Positions 14,185 to 22,371 of a stretch of 26,315 bases of DNA are shown piece after piece (positions within the stretch are counted from its first letter, which is position 1; each line of letters begins with the position of its first letter). The DNA lies in IMG/VR virus record IMGVR_UViG_3300030202_003403, positions 1 through 26,315 of that record. One strand, 5' to 3'. Source of the DNA: a virus. The translations under genes and the position numbers were made by a program. Under the pieces are notes generated by a model. It was given only the letters and a program-made list of their open reading frames with translations, ran no database searches and was not told where the DNA came from.

Positions 14185-16203
14185 ATGTCTGAAATTGATG
14201 AAATACCACAAGGAGAACCTAGACAGCGTTCAAAAGATAAATCTAAGAGTTCTTCAACACCAATACTAGATAATTTTTCTAGAGATTTAACTATGTTAGC
14301 TTCTTTGGATGAATTGGACCAGGTTATTGGTAGGAAAAAGGAAATTAGAAGAATAGCTCAAACTCTATCGAGAAGAAAAAAGAACAACCCAGTATTAATA
14401 GGGGAACCTGGTTGTGGGAAGACTGCTATCGTAGAGGGTTTAGCTATGATAATTCATGAAGGTAAGTGTCCTAGGAATTTATTAGATAAAAGGATTGTTT
14501 CTTTAGAATTAACATCATTAGTTGCTGGCACAAAATATAGAGGTCAGTTTGAAGAAAGAATGAAAGCTGTTTTAGATGAATTAAGAGATAATGATGACAT
14601 TATAATCTTTATAGATGAAATTCATACTGTAGTCGGAACTGGTAATTCGTCTGGTAATCTGGACGCAGCTAACATATTTAAACCAGCTTTGGCTAGGGGT
14701 GAGGTTCAATGTATTGGGGCAACTACTTTAGATGAGTATCGTGAAAAAATTGAAAAAGACGGTGCTTTAGATAGAAGATTCCAAAAAGTATATATAGAAC
14801 CTACAACAACAGAAGAAACTTTAGAAATTCTTAAAAATATTAAGGATAAGTATGAGGACCACCATAAGGTTATATATAGTAATGATATATTAAAACAGTG
14901 TGTTGAGTTGGCTGAGAGATATATTACGGAAAGAGAATTTCCAGACAAAGCTATAGACATTTTAGATGAGGTTGGTTCTAAAGTTCAATTAGATATAAAA
15001 TACCCTAAAAGTATAGAAAACCTTAAAAAGAAAATTGTAGAGATTAAGGCTTTAAAGTTTGAGGTTGTCCAATCTCAAAAATATGAAAAAGCTGCTGAAA
15101 TTAGAGATAATGAAAAAAAATTAGTTGATGATTTACAGACAAAAAAAGATGTTTGGGAGAAAAAACAAGAAATAAATAAATTAGAGGTTAGTTTAGATGA
15201 TGTATTATCGGTTGTATCAGACATAACTAAGATACCATTGTCTAGGTTGGGTACTAAGGACAAGAAGAGACTTTTAAACTTAGAGAACAAATTACAGTCT
15301 GTAGTTATTGGTCAAAATGAAGCTATAGAAAAAATATCTAAATCAATAAGGCGTAATAGTGTTGGTATTAGGGAAAATAGAAAACCTATTGGGTCGTTTA
15401 TATTTCTTGGTCAAACGGGTGTTGGTAAAACTCATTTAGCAAAAAAATTAGCTGAAGAAGTATTTGGTAGTGAAGAAGCTGTAATTAGGGTAGATATGTC
15501 AGAATTTCAGGAGAAACACTCAATGTCTAGACTTATTGGTTCTCCACCGGGATATGTAGGATATAATGAGGGGGGTCAACTAACGGAAAAGATTAGACTA
15601 AACCCATATTCTTTAGTTCTTTTTGATGAGGTTGAGAAAGCACATAAGGATATTTTTAACCTACTTTTACAGGTATTAGATGATGGTTATATCACCGACG
15701 CTTCTGGAAGAAGAGTTAATTTTAAAAACACTTTAATTATTATGACTTCTAATATTGGTGTAAAACAGGTTATGGATTTCGGTACTGGTATAGGTTTTTC
15801 TACTAATTCAATGAAACAAAAAGAAGATGAACACGTAAGGTCTATAATATCAAAAGCTTTAAAGAACACTTTTAATCCTGAATTTTTAAATAGGATAGAT
15901 GATATTATAACATTTAATTCTTTAGATAAAGTTTCTTTAAAGAAGATTGTACGTCTTGAGTTGGGTGATTTAAAATCTAGACTTACAAAAAAGAATTATA
16001 CTTTTAGTTTTGGACCTAGTATTATAAATCACATTATAGATACTGGTTATGATGAAAAGTTTGGAGCTAGGCCTCTACAACGAACTATACAAACTGAGAT
16101 AGAAGATTTTATATCTGAAGAAATTCTAAAAGGTACCATATTAGAAGACACCCCATATACTTTAAGTTATAACAAAAAAACAAAAAAGGTTAAAATAAAG
16201 TAA
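14185..16203 (+). CDS. clpC: ClpC-like AAA+ unfoldase lacking the N-domain
   Basis: This 672-aa protein is a two-ring Hsp100 unfoldase of the ClpC type. Domain 1 has Walker A GEPGCGKT (73-80), Walker [10 protein letters not shown] (139-147) and pore loop TKYRG (116-120). The middle region holds a UVR-like motif ([16 protein letters not shown], about 298-313), a mark of ClpC rather than ClpB. Domain 2 has Walker A GQTGVGKT (409-416), pore motif PPGYVGY (454-460) and Walker [11 protein letters not shown] (478-487). GIGF (535-538) occupies the position of the ClpP-docking loop, so it could feed host ClpP. The roughly 150-residue repeat N-domain that binds adaptors is absent: the protein begins in the linker just before TPILDNF (25-31). 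The short basic head ([12 protein letters not shown]) seems an intact start rather than a broken gene. It is divergent from dnaK. Confidence 0.93.
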   Translation: MSEIDEIPQGEPRQRSKDKSKSSSTPILDNFSRDLTMLASLDELDQVIGRKKEIRRIAQTLSRRKKNNPVLIGEPGCGKTAIVEGLAMIIHEGKCPRNLLDKRIVSLELTSLVAGTKYRGQFEERMKAVLDELRDNDDIIIFIDEIHTVVGTGNSSGNLDAANIFKPALARGEVQCIGATTLDEYREKIEKDGALDRRFQKVYIEPTTTEETLEILKNIKDKYEDHHKVIYSNDILKQCVELAERYITEREFPDKAIDILDEVGSKVQLDIKYPKSIENLKKKIVEIKALKFEVVQSQKYEKAAEIRDNEKKLVDDLQTKKDVWEKKQEINKLEVSLDDVLSVVSDITKIPLSRLGTKDKKRLLNLENKLQSVVIGQNEAIEKISKSIRRNSVGIRENRKPIGSFIFLGQTGVGKTHLAKKLAEEVFGSEEAVIRVDMSEFQEKHSMSRLIGSPPGYVGYNEGGQLTEKIRLNPYSLVLFDEVEKAHKDIFNLLLQVLDDGYITDASGRRVNFKNTLIIMTSNIGVKQVMDFGTGIGFSTNSMKQKEDEHVRSIISKALKNTFNPEFLNRIDDIITFNSLDKVSLKKIVRLELGDLKSRLTKKNYTFSFGPSIINHIIDTGYDEKFGARPLQRTIQTEIEDFISEEILKGTILEDTPYTLSYNKKTKKVKIK

Positions 16204-16210
16204 AATTATC

Positions 16211-16241
16211 TTTGTAGTTTGGAACAAAATCTCTATCTTTG
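16211..16241 (+). promoter_or_regulatory. Bacteroidetes-type promoter for the 156-aa gene and sprT-like gene
   Basis: A -33 TTTG (16211-16214) and a -7 TATCTTTG (16234-16241) are separated by exactly 19 nt. The -33 box is itself the end of an earlier TATCTTTG (16207-16214), so the 8-mer occurs twice. The ATG at 16256 is 14 nt downstream. Confidence 0.65.
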
Positions 16242-16255
16242 TCGTATAATAAGAT

Positions 16256-16726
16256 ATGAAAAAACTACCAAAAATATTAAAAAACCTAATCAAGAAAAAA
16301 ACATTTTCTTTAAACTCTATCGCGAAACAAAGTGACTGGAGAGGAGGGCTGAAGATTGATTATCGTATAACGATGGTTAAAGCTAGAGAAGAAGATTACT
16401 ATGAACATTTAACTCCTATGAATAATCAATGGGGAAAAAACTACGTGAATTTAAAAGTTAAGGGGTATGTGCAAACAAGAACAAGCTATTCCGGAGATAA
16501 ATTGTTAACAGAAATTAGTAAAGCTACCAGAACAAGAAAAAACTTTTGGGGTGGTTATGATTGTAAATACGATTCTCTTTGGGGCAACCAAGTAAACAAA
16601 AAAGTACGTAATGAAATTCGTAAAAAAGTACAGAAAGATGTTCGAGACTTTTTAAAGTTGTTGGGATGTAGTACAGACTCGTGGGATGGTGGAATAGAGA
16701 TTAAAACAATAAGTTGGGAAAAATGA
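16256..16726 (+). CDS. Hypothetical protein, 156 aa, basic
   Basis: I cannot assign a family. The protein is basic and rich in Lys, Arg, Trp and Tyr. It has a short Lys-rich N-terminus (MKKLPKILKNLIKKK), which could be a nucleic-acid-contacting or amphipathic helix. A middle section follows with alternating beta pattern (YVNLKVKGYVQTRTSYSG, about residues 61-78), then a helix rich in charged residues (VNKKVRNEIRKKVQKDVRDF, about 112-131). No membrane segment or Cys motif is seen. Its stop overlaps the ATG of the SprT-like gene in an ATGA tetranucleotide, so the two are translationally coupled and likely act in one process. A host-type promoter precedes it. Confidence 0.75.
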   Translation: MKKLPKILKNLIKKKTFSLNSIAKQSDWRGGLKIDYRITMVKAREEDYYEHLTPMNNQWGKNYVNLKVKGYVQTRTSYSGDKLLTEISKATRTRKNFWGGYDCKYDSLWGNQVNKKVRNEIRKKVQKDVRDFLKLLGCSTDSWDGGIEIKTISWEK

Positions 16727-17223
16727 AATTAGAAAAAGCAAGAAATATAGCCCTTAGATTAATGAGACAACATGGTCTTTCTGATTATACCTTTAAGTGG
16801 GACAGAGCAGTTCGTAGATTTGGTTGTCATAATGGTAGATTAAAAACACTTTCACTTTCTAGGCCTATGACAGAACATGAAAATAACGAAAAAAGAGTTA
16901 TTAATACTATTCTTCATGAAATAGCTCACGCGTTGGATTATAGAAAAAGGGGTTACTCTAATCATGACTCTGAATGGAAAAGAATGGCTAAGTCTATAGG
17001 TTGTAGTGGTGAAAGATGTAGTAGTGGTTCTGGTGTGGATAAATCTCAATTTATGAAATGGGTCGCTACTTGTCCTAGTTGTGAAAGAGAAGTTTATTAC
17101 GCTAGAAAAACAAAAGTGGATAAAGCTTGTGGTAGTTGTTGTAAAAAACACAATAATAACAAATATACTTCAGAATATAGATTTGGTTGGGTTTTAAACC
17201 CAAAAGTGGTTAAAAAGTATTAG
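16723..17223 (+). CDS. SprT-like zinc metalloprotease
   Basis: This 166-aa protein has the SprT-type zinc protease site HEIAH (residues 65-69; catalytic E66) with a third ligand H81 in NHDSEWKRM. It has a C-terminal zinc ribbon formed by CPSC (C117, C120) and CGSC (C136, C139). SprT/Spartan proteases in eukaryotes degrade DNA-bound proteins; bacterial and phage members are little studied. I chose ATG at 16723 because it overlaps the previous stop as ATGA. An upstream in-frame TTG at 16714 would add three residues but is less likely. It ends tail-to-tail with the 865-aa gene, the two stops sharing the four bases 17220-17223. Together with the ClpC-like and DnaK genes it makes a local cluster of protein-handling functions. 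Confidence 0.87.
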   Translation: MKLEKARNIALRLMRQHGLSDYTFKWDRAVRRFGCHNGRLKTLSLSRPMTEHENNEKRVINTILHEIAHALDYRKRGYSNHDSEWKRMAKSIGCSGERCSSGSGVDKSQFMKWVATCPSCEREVYYARKTKVDKACGSCCKKHNNNKYTSEYRFGWVLNPKVVKKY

Positions 17224-19817
17224 TCAATACATGTACAGTTACTAAACATATTCAGTCCTTTAGTGTTATCCGGTTCCCACATATCCCACATTTGTAATAT
17301 CTCTTTTTCATTAACCATCCAATTATCTTCAATCAAATCACATAAGCATTCCCCTTCATCTGCAAAATATTCTCTAACTTTTATTTTTTGGTCTGGACTT
17401 AGAGAAGCTGTTATAACCAGAAATTCTCGTTCATCCTCATCCTCTACCCCACGATTAAATATACCCATTAGGTCGTTAAAAACTTGTTTGACATCAAATT
17501 TATCTTCAACTGATTGTTCAAACTTTCCTAAACCACACTCAGTTATTAATTTTTCTAAGTTCTTTGGGTCAAGTAAACAATCTTCCGCGCTTAGATACAT
17601 TAGTTTTACTGACTGAAATAAATTTTCATAAATATCTGTCACATCATCGGTATCAAATAAAGCCATTTCCTGTTCTACATAATCTTCCCACAATCGTTCG
17701 TTTTTATCTCGTACTCCCTGCAGACTACCACCACCATGTCTAGTTTCTCGTTCTAAAAACTCAACCCATTCTGGGACACAACCACCGTTTAAAATATCAA
17801 CATACGCTTCAAATGTGCATGTTCTTTCTGCTTCCTGACTAAAAAACTCCTCAAAAGTAGTACCATTTTCATCTAGTTTATTTTCGAAAGCTGCCTTTAC
17901 CTTATCTGAAAATAATTCCTGAAACTCAGAATATTTTATGTACGCTCCAAAAGCGGGTAAACCTAACCCTATGGTCCATTTACCTATTTGGGTCGCGTAT
18001 CTTATACCCATTGAAATTTTGAAAGAATAGTTTAGTATGTCCTCATTAAACTTTACCATATCTAAAAAATCATCATAAGTTTTAATATTTCTAAGTCCTG
18101 GTACCTTTTGCCATTCTTTAGTAGTTGTAAGTAACTTAAATTGTTTAGCGTTCTTTACTTGTTTAGAAAACTTTACCAAATCTACCGCTTCATCGCTATT
18201 TTTTAAAATATTATAAGCTGTATGTCTATTTGCAATTACAAAATCTACCATTTCCTTAGTTGGTCCGTCTAATGTACTATATATTTTTGTGGTTGGAGCT
18301 TCAAAAAATTTCATCACACCCTCAGTAACCTCATCACCCATATTAGCGAATTTAAACATCTTGAGGAATCTAAATATACCTAAACCTTCTAAAAACCCTA
18401 CAGCAATTGCCCAACCTCTCTTACCTTGTTCCCATAACGCAACTACAGTTACGGCTCCAAGAAAAAGTATAACACCTTCAACCGCTAGTGTTGTTCCTAC
18501 AAAAAGAGTAACTACAACCATAGCTAAAGATATAGTACCAGCTACTATTTCAACACAGTACCAACCTTGTCCGTCACAATAGTCAACCATCCATTGTAAT
18601 CCGTCTATAAACTTATTAAACACCTTGGTTCCTTGATTGAAGACTTTTTCTAAAAATCTTACTGTTGATGCGGGTAATATAAGTCCATCTCCAAACGGAA
18701 GTTCTTCATTAGATGGAGCACCAGTAAAAAGATACCCAAGACCCTTCTCCATAGTTTCTAAAAACTTCGGGTTTACTTCCAGGTCTACACCGTCAAGTGT
18801 TTTAATTGGGGTTAAATCCATAGTGTAAGGATTTCTTGAACTTGAGGATTTTGAGGATTTTGAGGATTTGTCATTTTTAGTTTCCTCTAATTCAGTATAA
18901 CTACGAGTTCTACTATCAAAACTATAGTTTGTGGACTTTGGTAATGTTTTTTTAGCTTGTTTATCTAAACACTCAACAAGATTTAAAAATTGTATATTTT
19001 TTATGTTTGATGTTGTTTCTCCTCGTTTGTCATAACCGGAAACTTTACTTAATTTTTTATCCATTTTTTCCCACAGTATGTCCTTCTGACATGGTGTGGA
19101 GTAACATGTTGCTGCGAATCCATCATACATATCCTCACATTTCTTAACCCATTTATTTGGTAAATTAAATAATTCTACGTAATCACACGGATTAACTGAG
19201 CGTTGGTCTCTTTCTTTTAAAGAATATTCTGGATTATCAGACCATTTTCTAATGTTATCTATAAATGTTGGTCCATTGCTCATTTCTTTATTATTTGGGT
19301 CTAAATAAACTTTAGAGGTGTATCCCTGTGGTCCATACATGTGTAGGTATTCGTGAATTCCAAGATAACTACCCGTATCGTCATCCCCAGCCGCCATATT
19401 TTCCCAGTAAACCCTACATACTCCATTTTTTTCCTGTCCACCAAATTCAACACTACTTCTCCAGGCTAGTAATCGTTTTTTTTCATTTTTTTTTTCACCG
19501 GTATTATAAAGCTCATTTTTTCTATACTCCTCATAACTATCATACCCACCATAACTTCTACCGTCATTTGGGACAAACCCACCATAATCTCCAGCTTCTG
19601 GACCACCAAGAAATGAAACAACCACATCATCGTAAGGGTCCGCAGATATAAAATAGGTTGCACCGTCTTGATAGTTCCATCCATTTTTAAGTCCCAATGG
19701 AAGGTGCCAACTGTCGTCCGCAAAACTGGTTTGTTCTTGTAATTGTTGTTGGGCTCCCTCTAGTGTGGCTAAAATTAGTTTAACTAATTCAGATTCTTTT
19801 AAAACTAATTTAGTCAT
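17220..19817 (-). CDS. Large putative virion protein with HEYLH motif and hydrophobic segments
   Basis: I do not recognise this 865-aa protein as a whole. The N-terminus (LVLKESELVKLILATLEGAQ, from residue 4) is a short amphipathic helix followed by QLQEQ, reminiscent of head-targeting peptides that T4-type prohead proteases remove. Residues 155-159 read HEYLH, matching the zinc-protease pattern HExxH, but no clear third ligand is evident. A Ser/Lys spacer (KSSKSSKSSSSR, about 317-328) leads to two adjacent hydrophobic segments (about 421-462) rich in Val, Ala and Gly that could insert in a membrane. The C-terminal third is acidic with scattered Cys. It is the third gene after the late box of deoC, with its ATG directly abutting the stop of the gene before, so it should be made late. 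An ejected internal protein is a plausible but unproven role. Confidence 0.7.
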   Translation of the reverse strand: MTKLVLKESELVKLILATLEGAQQQLQEQTSFADDSWHLPLGLKNGWNYQDGATYFISADPYDDVVVSFLGGPEAGDYGGFVPNDGRSYGGYDSYEEYRKNELYNTGEKKNEKKRLLAWRSSVEFGGQEKNGVCRVYWENMAAGDDDTGSYLGIHEYLHMYGPQGYTSKVYLDPNNKEMSNGPTFIDNIRKWSDNPEYSLKERDQRSVNPCDYVELFNLPNKWVKKCEDMYDGFAATCYSTPCQKDILWEKMDKKLSKVSGYDKRGETTSNIKNIQFLNLVECLDKQAKKTLPKSTNYSFDSRTRSYTELEETKNDKSSKSSKSSSSRNPYTMDLTPIKTLDGVDLEVNPKFLETMEKGLGYLFTGAPSNEELPFGDGLILPASTVRFLEKVFNQGTKVFNKFIDGLQWMVDYCDGQGWYCVEIVAGTISLAMVVVTLFVGTTLAVEGVILFLGAVTVVALWEQGKRGWAIAVGFLEGLGIFRFLKMFKFANMGDEVTEGVMKFFEAPTTKIYSTLDGPTKEMVDFVIANRHTAYNILKNSDEAVDLVKFSKQVKNAKQFKLLTTTKEWQKVPGLRNIKTYDDFLDMVKFNEDILNYSFKISMGIRYATQIGKWTIGLGLPAFGAYIKYSEFQELFSDKVKAAFENKLDENGTTFEEFFSQEAERTCTFEAYVDILNGGCVPEWVEFLERETRHGGGSLQGVRDKNERLWEDYVEQEMALFDTDDVTDIYENLFQSVKLMYLSAEDCLLDPKNLEKLITECGLGKFEQSVEDKFDVKQVFNDLMGIFNRGVEDEDEREFLVITASLSPDQKIKVREYFADEGECLCDLIEDNWMVNEKEILQMWDMWEPDNTKGLNMFSNCTCID

Positions 19818-20704
19818 TATTTAAAATTATTTAAAAATGGCCATATTTCATCATCTTTTATAATCTTAGTTATAGATGGAAACAACCAAGGAGAAATGTT
19901 AGACATTTTCTGACCTTTATTTAACCAAATAAAAACCTGTTGGTTTTTTAGAGCTGATATTTGAGCTTCACCAAATGTTCCAGCACCAGCAGTACCATCA
20001 AAACTTACTAAATTAGTATCACACACTTGTAACATATATAGGTCTTGGTGTACTATCTGTTCTCTAATTTTTTCTTTAAAAATTAACATGTCTTCATCTG
20101 TCAATTCATTAGCTTTCCACTTACCGAACATTTCTTGGAATTCTGGGTCTTCTGCTCTAACCGTTTCAGCTCTTAGTGGGTTTAATATCGCTGGCTTTTT
20201 TAAACCTGAATAGTCTAAATCTCCAGTTGTCACTAATTTGTATAACCTTTCATCCTTAACTACATGGTTAGGACCAAAAAATTCTTCTACTTTAGTTCTC
20301 CAAGAAGCACCGTCTTCAGCAAAATCTATACCCCCACCCAAATACATCGCTTTTGGTTTAAATATACCAACCATATCGGTTGGGTCTAAGACCTTTATCA
20401 TGTGAATGGTATCTTTTATTTCATTCATAGACGCATTAATAAGAAAATTAGTTGCCTTGTCTGTTATATACCTTTTAAACCATTTAAATATTTTACCAAC
20501 AGTACTAGAGGCTCTCATTTCTGGTATACCTTTATAGTTTATTGATTCTTCTAGATTTTCTGAATGTTTTAGTGTCTCTAAGGTTTCTAATCCTCTTTGT
20601 ATTGCTTTTCTTTCTTCCAGTGATAAATTAAATATTTCCTCTTTAAAACTATCAATATCTGTAGCTGTTTGTTCTCTTAATATATTTTTAATTAAATTTT
20701 TCAT
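19817..20704 (-). CDS. Nucleoside 2-deoxyribosyltransferase-like protein
   Basis: This 295-aa protein appears to contain a nucleoside 2-deoxyribosyltransferase-type fold in its second half. The expected blocks are in order: YLGGGID (121-127), W135-R136, a mid-domain NP (175-176), HQDLYMLQVCDT (219-230) and AGTFGEAQISAL (241-252), where E246 sits at the place of the catalytic Glu of this family. Such enzymes exchange bases on, or remove them from, deoxyribose. The first 115 residues are extra: a short start helix (MKNLIKNILREQ) and a helical domain of unknown role. It directly follows deoC (stop at 20705, ATG at 20704) on one transcript, so a shared role in deoxyribose metabolism is likely. 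The fold call rests on motif order without a database search. Confidence 0.6.
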   Translation of the reverse strand: MKNLIKNILREQTATDIDSFKEEIFNLSLEERKAIQRGLETLETLKHSENLEESINYKGIPEMRASSTVGKIFKWFKRYITDKATNFLINASMNEIKDTIHMIKVLDPTDMVGIFKPKAMYLGGGIDFAEDGASWRTKVEEFFGPNHVVKDERLYKLVTTGDLDYSGLKKPAILNPLRAETVRAEDPEFQEMFGKWKANELTDEDMLIFKEKIREQIVHQDLYMLQVCDTNLVSFDGTAGAGTFGEAQISALKNQQVFIWLNKGQKMSNISPWLFPSITKIIKDDEIWPFLNNFK

Positions 20705-21514
20705 TTAATAATCTTTACTTGTTTCTTGACCTAACATTATTTCTTTTGCTGCTGAAGTTCCTATTCTAGATGCTCCCGCGTTAACCATGGCTAAAACATC
20801 GTCTTTACTATAAATACCACCAGACGCTTTAACCTTCAAAGGACCTGCATTTTGTGACATTATTGACACAGCGTCAATTGTTGCTCCACCGGGACTACCG
20901 TCTTCAGGTGTAAAAAATCCAGTAGAAGTTTTAACAAAAACATTACTTGCTTTTTCAATACCCACAGTTTGTATAACTATTGTACTAATTAATTTTGTTA
21001 GTTCAGCTATTTCTTCACTTGTTAAAGCTGCAGATTCTATAATCCATTTTACTGATTTTCCTCTATCTACACCAATAACTGTACCTTCACTAACCTCATA
21101 CCTAATAGTGTCTAGGTCACCATTTTTAAAATCTTTATAATTCACCACAAAATCTAACTCGTCCACACCATCCTTTATAGCTTTTAAGGCCTCATCCATT
21201 TTTTCACCATGACTATTATTACCATGTGGAAAACCAATCACGGTACCCACTAAAAGATTTGCTCCTTTATCATCTATAAATTTACGAGCTGACTCAACAT
21301 ATTCTGGTCTTATCATGACCAATTTCATATTATGTTCTATAGCATCTTTAATTGTGTTAAATATAATAACATCTGTTTCTTCCTCACCTATACCTGCTTG
21401 TTCTGGTGTTTTTAGATAGGTTGAGTCCATGTATTTACCTAAACCCTCATCTTCTTCTTTTATAAAAATCAATTCTTTAATTCTATTTATCTCCTCTTTT
21501 AATATATTTACCAT
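20705..21514 (-). CDS. deoC: Deoxyribose-phosphate aldolase (DERA) with N-terminal extension
   Basis: This 269-aa protein is a class I aldolase that splits 2-deoxyribose-5-phosphate into glyceraldehyde-3-phosphate and acetaldehyde. Catalytic residues are in place: the Schiff-base lysine K195 in VFVKTSTGF, the activating lysine K229 in VKASGGI, and D121 in DELDFVVNY. The substrate-entry strand is DSTYLK (30-35). About 28 residues precede the usual enzyme start and form a charged amphipathic helix (LKEEINRIKELIFIKEED). It is the first gene of a three-gene unit and carries a perfect late box 4 nt before its ATG. A late-expressed deoC is unusual for a metabolic gene and suggests either end-stage sugar recovery or packaging into the particle through the extension. 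Confidence 0.9.
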   Translation of the reverse strand: MVNILKEEINRIKELIFIKEEDEGLGKYMDSTYLKTPEQAGIGEEETDVIIFNTIKDAIEHNMKLVMIRPEYVESARKFIDDKGANLLVGTVIGFPHGNNSHGEKMDEALKAIKDGVDELDFVVNYKDFKNGDLDTIRYEVSEGTVIGVDRGKSVKWIIESAALTSEEIAELTKLISTIVIQTVGIEKASNVFVKTSTGFFTPEDGSPGGATIDAVSIMSQNAGPLKVKASGGIYSKDDVLAMVNAGASRIGTSAAKEIMLGQETSKDY

Positions 21515-21518
21515 ATTA

Positions 21519-21525
21519 ATAAATA
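21519..21525 (-). promoter_or_regulatory. Putative late promoter box for the deoC unit
   Basis: The sense strand reads ATATTTATTAAT directly before ATG, with a 4-nt gap from the octamer. It would drive deoC, the deoxyribosyltransferase-like gene and the 865-aa gene. The -33 box of a divergent host-type promoter begins a few bases away at 21529. Confidence 0.6.
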
Positions 21526-21528
21526 TAA

Positions 21529-21560
21529 TTTGTTTAATTCAAATTTTTTCATTATCTTTG
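21529..21560 (+). promoter_or_regulatory. Bacteroidetes-type promoter for the M20 peptidase gene
   Basis: TTTG (21529-21532) is followed after 20 nt by TATCTTTG (21553-21560). The ATG at 21565 is only 4 nt beyond the -7 box, so the transcript would be leaderless or nearly so. Confidence 0.6.
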
Positions 21561-21564
21561 TAGT

Positions 21565-22371
21565 ATGAAAGAAAAACTTAAAAATATTTTATCAGTTCCT
21601 ACGTACACTTGGGAGGAAGACCAATTAATAGAATATGTTACTAATATATTAGATAAAAAAGGTTATGAGTACTACTTAGATGACCTAGGTTCCATTTATA
21701 TAACTAAGGGTAGGTCTGACTATTATCCATGTCTAGTTGCCCATCTAGACAGTGTACATCAAATAAAAGAATACGAAGTTGTGGAGGAACTACAATTAAA
21801 TGCTCAGGGTGAAGAAAAGCCTTCGTTGGTTGGGTACGACTCTATGAGTGGTGAAAGGTGTGGTGTTGGTGGTGACGATAAAGCTGGTGTCTTTATATGT
21901 TTAGAATTATTAGATAAATTTGACAATATTAAAGCTTTTTTCCCTGTAGCTGAAGAAATAGGTTGTGAGGGTAGTAAAGCAGCTGATGAATCTTTTTTTA
22001 AAGATGTTGGTTATGCTGTCCAGTTTGATTCCACCGAAAACAACACAATGAGTAAAACTCTTTTAGGTGTTAAACTTTATGAACAAGATGGTGAGTTTAT
22101 TAAAAAATGTGAAAATTTAATATTAGAACACGGCATTAGTGAATGGAGACACCACCCTTATACCGACACTATGGTTTTAAAAGAAAAATTTGATTTTAGT
22201 TGTTTAAACTTTGCTGCTGGATATTATGGTTGGCATTCTAGTACTGAATATGTTGTAATTGAGGACGTTCAAAATGCTATTAATTTAGGTGAAAAAGTTA
22301 TAATTGAGTTGGGTAATAAAAAATACCCTTATAAACATAAAATAGATGGGTTTGTTTGGGGTGTAGACTAG
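21565..22371 (+). CDS. Short M20/M42-type metallo-aminopeptidase (PepT-like)
   Basis: This 268-aa protein has the complete two-metal site of M20/M42 peptidases: AHLDSVH (H60, catalytic D62), GGDDKAG (D104), PVAEEIG (catalytic E130 and E131), QFDST (D155) and a final His in YGWHSS (H224). The DDKAG and AEEIG blocks are closest to tripeptidase T. Typical family members have about 350-420 residues because of an inserted dimerisation or lid domain between the last two ligands. Here only about 70 residues separate D155 and H224, so most of that domain is missing and the enzyme may be monomeric. It would trim small peptides in the cytoplasm. It stands alone under a host-type promoter and ends tail-to-tail with the 1209-aa gene, the two stops sharing CTAG at 22368-22371. 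Confidence 0.85.
   Translation: MKEKLKNILSVPTYTWEEDQLIEYVTNILDKKGYEYYLDDLGSIYITKGRSDYYPCLVAHLDSVHQIKEYEVVEELQLNAQGEEKPSLVGYDSMSGERCGVGGDDKAGVFICLELLDKFDNIKAFFPVAEEIGCEGSKAADESFFKDVGYAVQFDSTENNTMSKTLLGVKLYEQDGEFIKKCENLILEHGISEWRHHPYTDTMVLKEKFDFSCLNFAAGYYGWHSSTEYVVIEDVQNAINLGEKVIIELGNKKYPYKHKIDGFVWGVD

Noticed and set aside
12103-16203. dnaK and the clpC-like gene as a host-DNA contaminant or chimeric assembly
   Set aside because: They are flanked at short distance by phage genes with the same codon style, the dnaK terminator interlocks with a phage late box, and the ClpC form lacks the N-domain that host copies keep. A coverage check would still be useful.
16714-16722. Upstream TTG start for the SprT-like gene
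   Set aside because: The ATG at 16723 overlaps the preceding stop as ATGA, a typical coupled start, and the three extra residues add nothing conserved.
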